36,962 bases of DNA, taken from contig JAJRYZ010000001.1 in NCBI GenBank assembly GCA_024275515.1, positions 1 through 36,962 of the forward strand. The letters run 5' to 3'. The notes below the pieces were generated by a model. That model was not told where the DNA came from, searched no databases, and was given only the letters and a program-made list of their open reading frames with translations. Both the position numbers and the translations under genes were made by a program. Shown here one piece after another: positions 23,934 to 31,405 of the stretch. Positions within the stretch are counted from its first letter, which is position 1. Every line of letters starts with the position of its first letter. The DNA comes from Spirochaetota bacterium. GTDB lineage: Bacteria > Spirochaetota > Spirochaetia > ARS1246.

Positions 23934-24977
23934 ATGAAAAAGATAGAGATTGTGGAAATCAAGGTCACCGGTATGACTTGCGACTCCTGCCGCGACCACG
24001 TCGAGCACGCGCTTTCACGTGTCGACGGCGTGACCGCGGTGGAGGTCCCGGGGTGGCGGGAGGGCCGGGCAACGATCACCGTCGCGCCCGGTGTGACCGC
24101 CGCGCAACTCGCCGACGCGGTTGGAGAAGCGGGCTACGGCGCCGAAGAGGTCTCGCGGCGGACGGCGACACCGGAGCGGCCGACGAATGGTCGGGACGTC
24201 GATTACGATCTGGTGGTGATCGGCACCGGAGGCGGCGGAATAGCCGCGGCCATCAAGGCGGCCGAGTCGGGCCGAAGGGTCGGCATCGTCGAGGCGGGGG
24301 TGATCGGCGGCACCTGTGTGAATATCGGTTGCGTGCCGTCCAAGACGCTCATCCGCGCGGCCGAGGCCTTTCGCCGTGCAGAGCATCGGCCGTTTGCCGG
24401 AATCGCGACCCAGCCGGCGCGGCTCGACTGGAAAGAGCTCATAAAGCAGAAGGACGAACTCGTAGGCGAACTTCGACGGACAAAATACGTGGAGGTGCTC
24501 AAGTCGTACGGGGACGGTATCACGCTGATGACCGGTCGGGCGAAGCTCATCCCGGACGGCAGAGTCTCTTTGGACGGCGGAAGGATCCTCCGACCGGGGA
24601 AAATCGTCGTCGCCGCCGGCGCCGCGCCGAAGGTGCTTCCGCTCCCGGGAATCGAAGGGGTGGATGTGTTGACGAGCACGACGGTAATGGAGCTGGAAAC
24701 TCAGCCGGCATCCATCATCATCGTCGGCGGTCGGGTAATCGGTCTGGAGATCGGCGAGGCTCTCGCTCGCTTCGGGACGAAGGTAACGATTCTTCAACGC
24801 AGCCACCGGATTATTCCGGAACACGAACCTGAAATATCCGAAGCCCTCGCCGGTTATCTGCGCGAAGAGGGAGTGACTATCCATACCGGCGTTAAACTCG
24901 AAGCCGCTCGGAAAGACGGGGAAGAGAAGGTCCTCACCGCAACGGTAGAAGGCGAGCGGCGGGAGTTCCGAGCCTAA
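23934..24977 (+). CDS. merA: Mercuric reductase MerA, N-terminal part, ends at in-frame TAA
   Basis: Flavin disulfide oxidoreductase that reduces Hg(II) to Hg(0) with NADPH. Start ATG 23934 has AGGAGG at 7-base spacing. Residues 1-72 are an NmerA-like HMA domain with GMTCDSC (Cys16, Cys19). FAD binding is at YDLVVIGTGGGGIAAA, and the redox disulfide is GGTCVNIGCVPSK (Cys128, Cys133). The NADPH-binding fold is IIIVGGRVIGLEIGEALARFG. The frame stops at TAA 24975-24977 after ...EGERREFRA, but the next codons in the same frame, AILMAAGRVPN, are the expected continuation. The full protein would be 559 residues. If the stop is not suppressed, the product lacks the dimer interface and C-terminal Cys pair and should be inactive. 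Confidence 0.9.
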   Translation: MKKIEIVEIKVTGMTCDSCRDHVEHALSRVDGVTAVEVPGWREGRATITVAPGVTAAQLADAVGEAGYGAEEVSRRTATPERPTNGRDVDYDLVVIGTGGGGIAAAIKAAESGRRVGIVEAGVIGGTCVNIGCVPSKTLIRAAEAFRRAEHRPFAGIATQPARLDWKELIKQKDELVGELRRTKYVEVLKSYGDGITLMTGRAKLIPDGRVSLDGGRILRPGKIVVAAGAAPKVLPLPGIEGVDVLTSTTVMELETQPASIIIVGGRVIGLEIGEALARFGTKVTILQRSHRIIPEHEPEISEALAGYLREEGVTIHTGVKLEAARKDGEEKVLTATVEGERREFRA

Positions 24978-24986
24978 GCGATCCTG

Positions 24987-25613
24987 ATGGCCGCGGGCCG
25001 GGTACCGAATACCGAAGCGATGGGCCTGGAAGAGACCGGCATTGCGTTGGATCGGGACGGGTTCATTATCGTGGACGAGTACATGCAAACCACCAATCCC
25101 GACGTCTACGCCGCAGGAGATGTGACGACGCTCCCGAAGCTGGTCTATGTTGCCGCGGCGGGCGGAGGAATCGCCGCGGAGAACGCGTTGAACGGGAACA
25201 CGAAGAAGCTCGACCTCGCGGTGCTCCCGGAGGTGATTTTTACCGATCCGCAGGTTGCGCGGGTCGGTCTCTCCGAAGCGCAGGCGGTCGCGGAAGGATA
25301 TCAAGTGAAAATCGCGAATCTGCCGCTGGCCTACGTGCCGCGGGCGCTCGCCGCACGCGATACGCGTGGCCTTATCAAGCTGGTGGCCGACAAGAGTTCC
25401 GACCGGCTCCTCGGCGCGCACGTTCTCGCGGCCGAAGGTGGGGAAATCATCCAGACCGCCGCGTTGGCGGTTAAGTTCGGGCTTACGCACGGGTTTACGG
25501 TGACCGAGCTCAGGCAGACGCTGTTTCCCTACCTCGTGCAGACCGAAGGGCTCAAGCTCGCCGCCCAAACATTCGACAAGGACGTCGGTCTTCTTAGCTG
25601 CTGCGCGGGGTGA
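24987..25613 (+). CDS. merA: Mercuric reductase MerA, C-terminal part after in-frame TAA
   Basis: Same frame as the preceding merA segment, separated only by TAA 24975-24977. Contains the second FAD-contact region (YAAGDVTTLPKLVYVAAAGG), the dimerisation domain (VIFTDPQVARVGLSEAQA, LKLAAQTFDKDV) and the C-terminal vicinal cysteines LLSCCAG that pass Hg(II) to the active site of the partner subunit. ATG 24987 lies inside the conserved MAAGRVPN block and has no ribosome-binding site, so independent translation is unlikely. Its 3' end overlaps the convergent merR gene by 20 bases. Confidence 0.82.
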   Translation: MAAGRVPNTEAMGLEETGIALDRDGFIIVDEYMQTTNPDVYAAGDVTTLPKLVYVAAAGGGIAAENALNGNTKKLDLAVLPEVIFTDPQVARVGLSEAQAVAEGYQVKIANLPLAYVPRALAARDTRGLIKLVADKSSDRLLGAHVLAAEGGEIIQTAALAVKFGLTHGFTVTELRQTLFPYLVQTEGLKLAAQTFDKDVGLLSCCAG

Positions 25614-26010
25614 ACGACGATGAGAGAAAGCCGCATCGTTCGCCGCCGCGTGTTTTCTTGCAGGTCGCCTGAAGCGCCGCGAGCTGTTTCTCTATTCGAT
25701 GGAGTGTCTCTATGCGTTCGCGCACTTCCTCAAGCTTCGCCTCGACCTGTTCGAGAACCGAGGCGCAGCTCGCCTTGTCCTCGACCTCGAGCCCGATGAA
25801 GACGCGGATGTCGCGCAACGTGAAGCCGAGAAGTTTGGCCTGAGATATGAACCGCAGACGAGCGACGGCCTCTTCGTCGTACAGTCGGTACCCGGAATCC
25901 GACCGCCTCGCCGGAACAACCAGACCTTCACGCTCGTAGAACCGTATCGTTTCCCTGCTGAAATCGGTGCGTTCGGCGAGCCCGCCTATCGTGATCTCGT
26001 CGCTTCTCAT
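25594..26010 (-). CDS. merR: MerR-family mercury-responsive regulator
   Basis: A 138-residue dimeric regulator with N-terminal winged helix-turn-helix (ITIGGLAERTDFSRETIRFYEREGLVVPARRSDSGYRLY), coiled-coil dimer helix (EQVEAKLEEVRERIETLHRIEKQL) and the three Hg-ligand cysteines in MerR spacing: Cys in DKASCASV, then ATCKKTRGGERCGFL. It is therefore a mercury sensor, not a CueR or SoxR type. ATG 26010 (MRSDEITIGG) is chosen because the longer open frame to 26268 adds only non-family sequence; no strong ribosome-binding site is seen. It converges with merA and overlaps its end, so it is not in the classic divergent merR-merT layout. It presumably acts on the dyad promoter at 23842-23873. Confidence 0.92.
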   Translation of the reverse strand: MRSDEITIGGLAERTDFSRETIRFYEREGLVVPARRSDSGYRLYDEEAVARLRFISQAKLLGFTLRDIRVFIGLEVEDKASCASVLEQVEAKLEEVRERIETLHRIEKQLAALQATCKKTRGGERCGFLSSSFTPRSS

Positions 26011-26138
26011 ATGACGAAGATACTCACCCAACGCTTCCCGCGGAAAGGGCTCTCCACATGAAGTGATTCTCGGCGTGCCCGACTGCATCGAGTATGGCCG
26101 TGTGTGAGCGAATCGCCGGTCAACGGTCAAAACGGCGC

Positions 26139-27245
26139 CTATCGATACCGCCCGAATGCTTCGATCAGTTGCGGCAGACGAGCTATCCGCCCCCAGTCGG
26201 CGTTCGGCGGCACTTGGTCCCCGGCGGCGAGTATCAGCCGGGGCGAGTCTTCCTTCAGCTCGAGCCACTCACGTACGGCGCGGTCGAACTGCTCGCCGGT
26301 CCCGGTGGGACCGAAGACCGTCGGCGGGACGCCGCCTGAAAGAATCATCTCGGGCCCGGCTTCTTCTCGTGCGGCTTTCGGAGAGAGCGAGAACATCGGC
26401 GCCGGCGTTGCGGCGTCGATGCAATCGACGCCGCAACGCGCCAGTGCTCCGAGAAGCCCGCGCATTTCGCCGTCGACGTGCACGGCAAGCGACTTTCCGA
26501 CGCGATGCAAACGGCGAGCAATCTCGCTGTAGTAGGCGCGGCTGAAACGATCGAACAGCGCAGGTGTCTGTACGTTCCCGTCGAGATTGTCGCTCTGAAT
26601 AAGCACGTCGAAGGGGCCGTCGGCAATCGTATCGAGAATGCGAAGATTGGCGTCGTTGACCGACCGGATCAATCGTTCGACTTCATCGGCCGCGTCCTGA
26701 ATCGCGTAAACCGATTTCTCGACGCCCATGTGTCTGCTCATCAGATACCCGAGCCCGGAATAGGGCAGCTGAACATAGATAAAGGCGAGATCGCCCAGCG
26801 CGCGTTCCCACTCCTCGTATCGCTCCCACCTCGCAACGGCGCGAACGCGATCCATCGCGAATCCAACGACCTCGAAGTCGTCTACCGACTGTATCAACCT
26901 GCGAGTGATGTTGTAGGAATAACTCGCCTCCGAAAAAGTGCGTTCTTCGTACACCGTGCCGACGGGCGTCACGATCTCATGACGGTAGACGCCGCCGACG
27001 GTCTCGGCCGACTCGCTTACGCCGTCGTCGTATCGGAGATCGTAAAAGCTTCCCATTTCAACGTACGCGACGGCGCCGAGCAGCCGATGGAGCTCGACTA
27101 ATCGTCTTTCGACTCCGCGCAGCCCCGCAAGGTCGAACGGCACCGAATAGTTCTTTTTGTACCAGTGGCTCAGATCGAGAAACAACGGGACGGCGTCCGG
27201 AGTTTCGCCGCGGAACACGGCGCGTGCGCGTTGTCGTGGTGTCAT
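26139..27245 (-). CDS. Uroporphyrinogen decarboxylase-like protein lacking the HxC zinc motif
   Basis: A 368-residue URO-D-superfamily TIM barrel. Family features include the N-terminal MTPRQRARAVFRGETPDAVP, QSDNLDGNVQTPALFDRFSRAYYSEI, SGGVPPT in the late barrel, and LILAAGDQVPPNADWGRI near the C-terminus. Where corrinoid methyltransferases have HxCG, this protein has HVDGEM, so a zinc-thiolate methyltransferase mechanism is unlikely and the reaction is open. It lies upstream of merR on the same strand (128-base gap) and divergent from the DUF1349 gene. No ribosome-binding site is evident at ATG 27245, but the start matches the family. Confidence 0.82.
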   Translation of the reverse strand: MTPRQRARAVFRGETPDAVPLFLDLSHWYKKNYSVPFDLAGLRGVERRLVELHRLLGAVAYVEMGSFYDLRYDDGVSESAETVGGVYRHEIVTPVGTVYEERTFSEASYSYNITRRLIQSVDDFEVVGFAMDRVRAVARWERYEEWERALGDLAFIYVQLPYSGLGYLMSRHMGVEKSVYAIQDAADEVERLIRSVNDANLRILDTIADGPFDVLIQSDNLDGNVQTPALFDRFSRAYYSEIARRLHRVGKSLAVHVDGEMRGLLGALARCGVDCIDAATPAPMFSLSPKAAREEAGPEMILSGGVPPTVFGPTGTGEQFDRAVREWLELKEDSPRLILAAGDQVPPNADWGRIARLPQLIEAFGRYR

Positions 27246-27318
27246 CGCGTGCCGAGTATAGCATACTTCGCTTCGACGTTCGCTCGCCGAAGACCTATTC
27301 TCGCGCTATAGTGAGTAC

Positions 27319-27924
27319 GTGAAAACAGTGCATTACGATCTTCGCACGGAACCGGCCGGTTTTTCCTGGTTCAATCGTCCGCCGAAGTATCGGTTCGGAG
27401 CGGGGCTGGAAATCCTCACCGCGGGGCGCACCGATTTTTGGCAGCGGACGCACTACGGGTTTCGCAAGGACGACGGTCACGCCTACCTCAGGCGAATCTC
27501 CGAAGATTTCACGATAACGACTCACGCCACATGGGAACCGCAAGGGCAGTATGACCAGTGCGGCGTGTTCGCGCGCGTCGACGCCACGAACTGGATAAAG
27601 GCGTCGGTCGAATACGAAGGACTCCTTCCGAGCCGCTTGGGATCGGTCGTAACGAATCTCGGCTATTCGGATTGGGCGACGCAGGATTTGAGCTCGTCGA
27701 CCCGGTCGATGTGGTACAGGTTGAGCAGGAGAGAGTCCGATGTCCTCATCGAGTGGTCGAACGACGGCAAAACGTGGACGCAGATGCGAGTCGCCCACCT
27801 TCACGCGGCCGCCGAAGAGATCGAGATCGGAATCTACGCGTGCAGTCCGGTCGGCGACGGGTTTTCATGCGTATTCTCGCACATCGATATCGGCGATTTT
27901 CGCGGGCGGCCCACCTCCGATTAG
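27319..27924 (+). CDS. DUF1349 (concanavalin-like beta-sandwich) domain protein
   Basis: A 201-residue cytoplasmic protein spanning one DUF1349 domain, a concanavalin-like jelly roll found in yeast Ree1 and many bacterial carbohydrate-linked proteins. Typical pieces are GFSWFNRPPKYRF, TDFWQRTHYGFRKDDGHAYL, QYDQCGVFARVDATNWIKASVEYE and GFSCVFSHIDIGDF. Start GTG 27319 (MKTVHYDLR) is the first credible one. It sits among sugar-catabolism genes and converges with the GntR/LacI-type regulator. A role in sugar binding or turnover is inference from context. Confidence 0.82.
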   Translation: MKTVHYDLRTEPAGFSWFNRPPKYRFGAGLEILTAGRTDFWQRTHYGFRKDDGHAYLRRISEDFTITTHATWEPQGQYDQCGVFARVDATNWIKASVEYEGLLPSRLGSVVTNLGYSDWATQDLSSSTRSMWYRLSRRESDVLIEWSNDGKTWTQMRVAHLHAAAEEIEIGIYACSPVGDGFSCVFSHIDIGDFRGRPTSD

Positions 27925-27967
27925 CCGCCGACCGTCGAGCCTCGTTCTCCGACCCGATTGTCGCGAA

Positions 27968-28002
27968 AGCCGCCGGACTCGGCCGGTCTCTACCCGGCGG
28001 CT
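27968..28002. terminator. Possible terminator hairpin between convergent genes
   Basis: AGCCGCCGG (27968-27976) pairs with CCGGCGGCT (27994-28002), a 9-bp GC-rich stem with a 17-base loop, spanning the end of the regulator gene. On the minus strand it is followed by only a short T run, so it is a weak intrinsic terminator at best. Confidence 0.3.
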
Positions 28003-29201
28003 CTGCACAGCTCGACGCGCGCGACCGACTCCCGAACGATGAGGCGCGTGGGTACCGTAATGACCTGTTCCACCTGCTGCCCGTCGATAAGTCGATAGAG
28101 CGTCTCGGCCGCGAGACGCCCGAGATCGTGAAACGATTGCCTGACCGTCGTCAACGGCACCGGCAGATGCGCGCTCATCTCCAGATCGTCGAAGCCGGTT
28201 ATCGAGAGCTCCCGCGGGATCTCAAGGCCCAGCCGGCGGGCTATTTTGAATAGCTGGATCGCCGTAACGTCGTTGAGCGCCATCACACAGGTCGGCGGAG
28301 AAGCGAGTCCCATCAGCCGTTCAAGCACCGTTGCGATCGCCGAGACACCCGAACCCGAACGTTCCGGACCGGTCGGGTCGCTCATCTCGTGTTCATGCTC
28401 CCCCGTGGCCGTCACGTACTCATCGCGCACCGGAATGCCGGCCCGTACCAGGGTGTCGCAAAATCCTCGAAGTCGGTCGCGCTCCGACGGTAAGGCCACC
28501 GGATGATTCCCGAGAAAGGCAATCCTCCGGTGGCCGCGTTCGATCACGTGCGCGGTCAACTCGCAGAAACCGTCGTAGTTTCTGCAACGCACCGTCGGAA
28601 CCGATATGCAATCCACGCTCCGATCGATGAACGCGAGCGGAAACCCCTGCACCAGAAGTCGCGAAAACGTCGAAAGATTCTGTATCCCCATGCACGGATA
28701 GACCAACAGTCCGCGGCTGCCGCCCGCGACGACCTGCTCGATAATCTGCCGCTCGTGTGCGGGGTCGAATAGCGAATTGTGGTAAGTCAAATGGAATCCG
28801 CGCTCTCTCGCGACGCTCTCTATGGAAGAAAGCGTGTCGTGTCCGGCGTGTCTCCCGACCGGAAGGACGACCGAGATGATTCCCACTCCGCCGGCGACCC
28901 TGTTGTTCGCGCCTTTCGGCCCTTCGGGTTGCGCCACAAACGTGCCTTTTCCCCGGATTCTCACCACGAGTCCTTTGTTTTGAAGCTCCTTGACCGCGTT
29001 TCGCGCGGTGATCCGGCTGACACCGTATTCTCTCGCGATCTCCCGTTCGGTCGGTATCTGGTCGCCCGGGTCGTAAAAGCCGTCGACGATCTGGGTCTCC
29101 AGAGAGTGGGCGATCGAGAGATAGAGTGGACGCGTATTTGTTACATCGTTTGTCGAATCTGGTTCGGACACGTCGGGAATATGATAGCACATTTCCCCCA
29201 T
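27990..29201 (-). CDS. GntR-headed, LacI-type effector-domain transcriptional regulator (AraR-like)
   Basis: About 403 residues. A GntR-type winged helix (PLYLSIAHSLETQIVDGFYDPGDQIPTEREIAREYGVSRITARNAVKEL, RIRGKGTFVA) is fused to a LacI-type periplasmic-binding-protein fold (VGIISVVLP, GSRGLLVYPC, AFIDRS, HRRIAFLGN, MALNDVTAIQLFKIARRLGLEIPRELSITGFDD). This is the architecture of B. subtilis AraR and similar sugar-responsive repressors. Possible starts are ATG 29201, ATG 29192 and TTG 29210; ATG 29201 is listed without a decisive ribosome-binding site. It is divergent from the family-5 importer operon, whose promoter region contains palindromes it may bind. Effector unknown, probably a sugar. 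Confidence 0.88.
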   Translation of the reverse strand: MGEMCYHIPDVSEPDSTNDVTNTRPLYLSIAHSLETQIVDGFYDPGDQIPTEREIAREYGVSRITARNAVKELQNKGLVVRIRGKGTFVAQPEGPKGANNRVAGGVGIISVVLPVGRHAGHDTLSSIESVARERGFHLTYHNSLFDPAHERQIIEQVVAGGSRGLLVYPCMGIQNLSTFSRLLVQGFPLAFIDRSVDCISVPTVRCRNYDGFCELTAHVIERGHRRIAFLGNHPVALPSERDRLRGFCDTLVRAGIPVRDEYVTATGEHEHEMSDPTGPERSGSGVSAIATVLERLMGLASPPTCVMALNDVTAIQLFKIARRLGLEIPRELSITGFDDLEMSAHLPVPLTTVRQSFHDLGRLAAETLYRLIDGQQVEQVITVPTRLIVRESVARVELCRAAG

Positions 29202-29223
29202 AATACACAATGTTCAACGCGAA

Positions 29224-29235
29224 AAACCGCGGTTT
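29224..29235. promoter_or_regulatory. Perfect 12-bp palindrome, candidate operator
   Basis: AAACCGCGGTTT lies 3 bases upstream of the -35 box of the importer operon and about 20 bases from the divergent regulator start. A second small dyad, ATCAT-TTACG-ATGAT (29256-29270), overlaps the -10 box. Either or both could bind the divergent GntR/LacI-type regulator. Confidence 0.5.
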
Positions 29236-29238
29236 CAT

Positions 29239-29267
29239 TTGACACGGGCGGATTCATCATTTACGAT
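29239..29267 (+). promoter_or_regulatory. Sigma-70-type promoter of the family-5 ABC importer operon
   Basis: TTGACA (29239-29244), exactly 17 bases, then TACGAT (29262-29267). This is a near-consensus promoter about 35 bases upstream of the binding-protein start, whose ribosome-binding site AAGGAGG lies at 29289-29295. Confidence 0.75.
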
Positions 29268-29302
29268 GATATGACAAACGAACCTCAAAAGGAGGAACTC
29301 AC

Positions 29303-31300
29303 ATGAGAAAAGCACTGACGATTTTCGCTGTGCTGTTCGTGTCTCTCGCCGTCGGCGTGTTCGCCGGCGGCACAACGGAGTCGGGAGGCGCCGCAGCAAC
29401 TTCCGGCGCCGAATCGCAAATGAAAGAGGCGCCGATGCTCGCCGAGATGGTCGCGGCCGGCACGCTTCCGCCGTTGGAGGAGCGCCTTCCCGAAGACGTC
29501 CAGGTCGTCAAACCGGTCGATCAGGTCGGAACCTACGGAGGGACCCTCAGAACCGTCGACATCTCCGGAGTCGATATCGCCGGACTGATCAAGCACGGTC
29601 TGTTCGCGCTCGCGCAGGATTTCGAGACCGGCGAGCACGAATGGTACAAGGGCATCGCGGAAGGACAAATCGTCCCCAACATCGCCCGCGGCGGAGAGTT
29701 CTCGAACGACTACAAGACCTTTACGCTCTACCTGCGCAGCGGTCTGAAATGGTCCGACGGAGAACCGTGCACCGCCGACGACTACATGTTCTGGTGGGAG
29801 GACGTCGTACTGAATGAGGAAATCACCGCCGATATTCCGAGCGTCTACAAACCGGGCGGCGAAGTGATGGACGTAAAAAAGATCGACGATTACACGATCG
29901 AGTTCAACTTCTCCGTCCCGTATCGGTTTTTCAAATATTACCTCATCGATACCGCCGTCAGGCACATGCCGCTCCGGCCGAAGCACTACCTGCAGCAGTT
30001 CCACATCAAATACAACAAGAACGCCAACGACCTCGCGAAGGAAAACGGGTTCGACGCATGGTATGAGTATTTCCAGAATCGCGGGGGCGGTACCGGCGCC
30101 GGCAGCGAGTTCTATCAGAATCCGGACCTTCCGTCGCTCGGCCCGTGGGTGACCGTTCAATACGAACCCAATCTCTGGGTCGGTGAACGGAATCCCTACT
30201 ACTTCAAAGTCGACACCGACGGCAAGCAGCTACCTTACATCGACAAGATCGTATGCGACATCTCGGAGAACACCGAGGTTCTGGCCGCGAAGGTCGTCGC
30301 GGGACAGGTCGACTATTCGGCCGTTGCGCTTCCGTTTAGCGACATTCCCACGCTCAAGGACGCCGAGTCCGACGGAGATTTCACGACCTATCTTTGGGAC
30401 ACTCCGATGGGCGCAATGCCGAGTATTCTGATCAATCAGACGCTCGACCCGGCCGTCGATCCGTTCCTGAGAGAGCTTTTCAAGGACGTCCGCTTCCGCC
30501 GTGCCCTTTCGGTAGCGATAAACCGCGAAGAGGCGAACCAGGTGGCCTACTTCGGCGTCTCCTATCCCACTCAGGCCGGCGCGCTTCCGGGAAGCCGTTT
30601 TACGACTCCGGAATACGACATGGCATGGGCGCAGTACGACCCGGATCTGGCGAACAAACTCCTCGACGAGATCGGATTGAAATGGGACGGCGATCACAAG
30701 TGGCGATTGCGCCCGGACAACGGCGAGCCGGTGACGATCGTAATCGAAGACGTCGACGTCGGAGCGATTCGCGGATACTCGAAAATACGCCCGCTGCTCA
30801 AGGAGTACTGGGAAGCGGTCGGCATTCAGACGGTGCTCAAGGAACTCGAAGTATCGCTCTGGGTGGAGAGGTTCTTCAGCAACCAGGTGGAAGTGAGCAT
30901 GTGGGGCATCGATTCGATCGACGACTTCAACTTCCAGATCCTCGGCCCGTGGTTCATCCCGGGAACCGCGTACGGCGGGTCGACATGGCACGCTCACGCC
31001 TGGCATACGTGGGTCAACTCCGGTGGTGAAGAGGGCGAAGAGCCGCCTCCGAAGGTCAAGAGAATGCGCGAACTCTGGTTGAAGATGCAGCAAACCACCG
31101 ACGAAGACGAAATCACCCGTCTGGGTAAGGAAATCTTCGCGATACAGGCCGACCAGCTCTACGTGATCGGCGTCGTCGGAAGCATTAAGCAGCCGATCGC
31201 GGTCAAGAATAACATCGGCAACTTCGTGAACGACGGCGTGTGGGCGAATAACTCGTCGCTTATTGAGTACGCCTGGCCCTTCCAGTGGTATTTCAAGTAG
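29303..31300 (+). CDS. ABC transporter substrate-binding protein, family 5 (DppA/OppA-like)
   Basis: A 665-residue exported solute receptor of the SBP_bac_5 family (peptides, oligosaccharides, nickel and others). Signal peptide is about residues 1-21 (MRKALTIFAVLFVSLAVGVFA), followed by GGTTESGGAA with no lipobox Cys, a style common in spirochaetes. Core motifs are YGGTLRT, LRSGLKWSDGEPCTADDYMFWWED, DDYTIEFNFSVPYRFF, FKDVRFRRALSVAINREEAN, LLDEIGLKWD and SSLIEYAWPFQWYFK. Start ATG 29303 follows AAGGAGG. It is the first gene of an importer operon with two permeases downstream. A sugar-type regulator upstream hints at an oligosaccharide rather than a peptide, but this is inference. Confidence 0.93.
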   Translation: MRKALTIFAVLFVSLAVGVFAGGTTESGGAAATSGAESQMKEAPMLAEMVAAGTLPPLEERLPEDVQVVKPVDQVGTYGGTLRTVDISGVDIAGLIKHGLFALAQDFETGEHEWYKGIAEGQIVPNIARGGEFSNDYKTFTLYLRSGLKWSDGEPCTADDYMFWWEDVVLNEEITADIPSVYKPGGEVMDVKKIDDYTIEFNFSVPYRFFKYYLIDTAVRHMPLRPKHYLQQFHIKYNKNANDLAKENGFDAWYEYFQNRGGGTGAGSEFYQNPDLPSLGPWVTVQYEPNLWVGERNPYYFKVDTDGKQLPYIDKIVCDISENTEVLAAKVVAGQVDYSAVALPFSDIPTLKDAESDGDFTTYLWDTPMGAMPSILINQTLDPAVDPFLRELFKDVRFRRALSVAINREEANQVAYFGVSYPTQAGALPGSRFTTPEYDMAWAQYDPDLANKLLDEIGLKWDGDHKWRLRPDNGEPVTIVIEDVDVGAIRGYSKIRPLLKEYWEAVGIQTVLKELEVSLWVERFFSNQVEVSMWGIDSIDDFNFQILGPWFIPGTAYGGSTWHAHAWHTWVNSGGEEGEEPPPKVKRMRELWLKMQQTTDEDEITRLGKEIFAIQADQLYVIGVVGSIKQPIAVKNNIGNFVNDGVWANNSSLIEYAWPFQWYFK

Positions 31301-31334
31301 GGGTATACTACCGCTACCGACACTTTAACTATCC

Positions 31335-31364
31335 GGAAATCCCCCGCGCAAGCGGGGGATTTCC
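31335..31364 (+). promoter_or_regulatory. Perfect 13-bp intercistronic hairpin with GCAA tetraloop
   Basis: GGAAATCCCCCGC (31335-31347), loop GCAA (31348-31351), GCGGGGGATTTCC (31352-31364). It lies between the binding-protein stop (31300) and the first permease start (31406). There is no T tract after it, so it is more likely an RNA-stabilising or partial-attenuation stem that keeps binding-protein mRNA in excess over permease mRNA than a full terminator. The GCAA loop is a stable GNRA tetraloop. Confidence 0.75.
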
Positions 31365-31405
31365 CATCATGAGCGCCTTGCCGGCAACGAACGGGAGGAC
31401 ACGGG

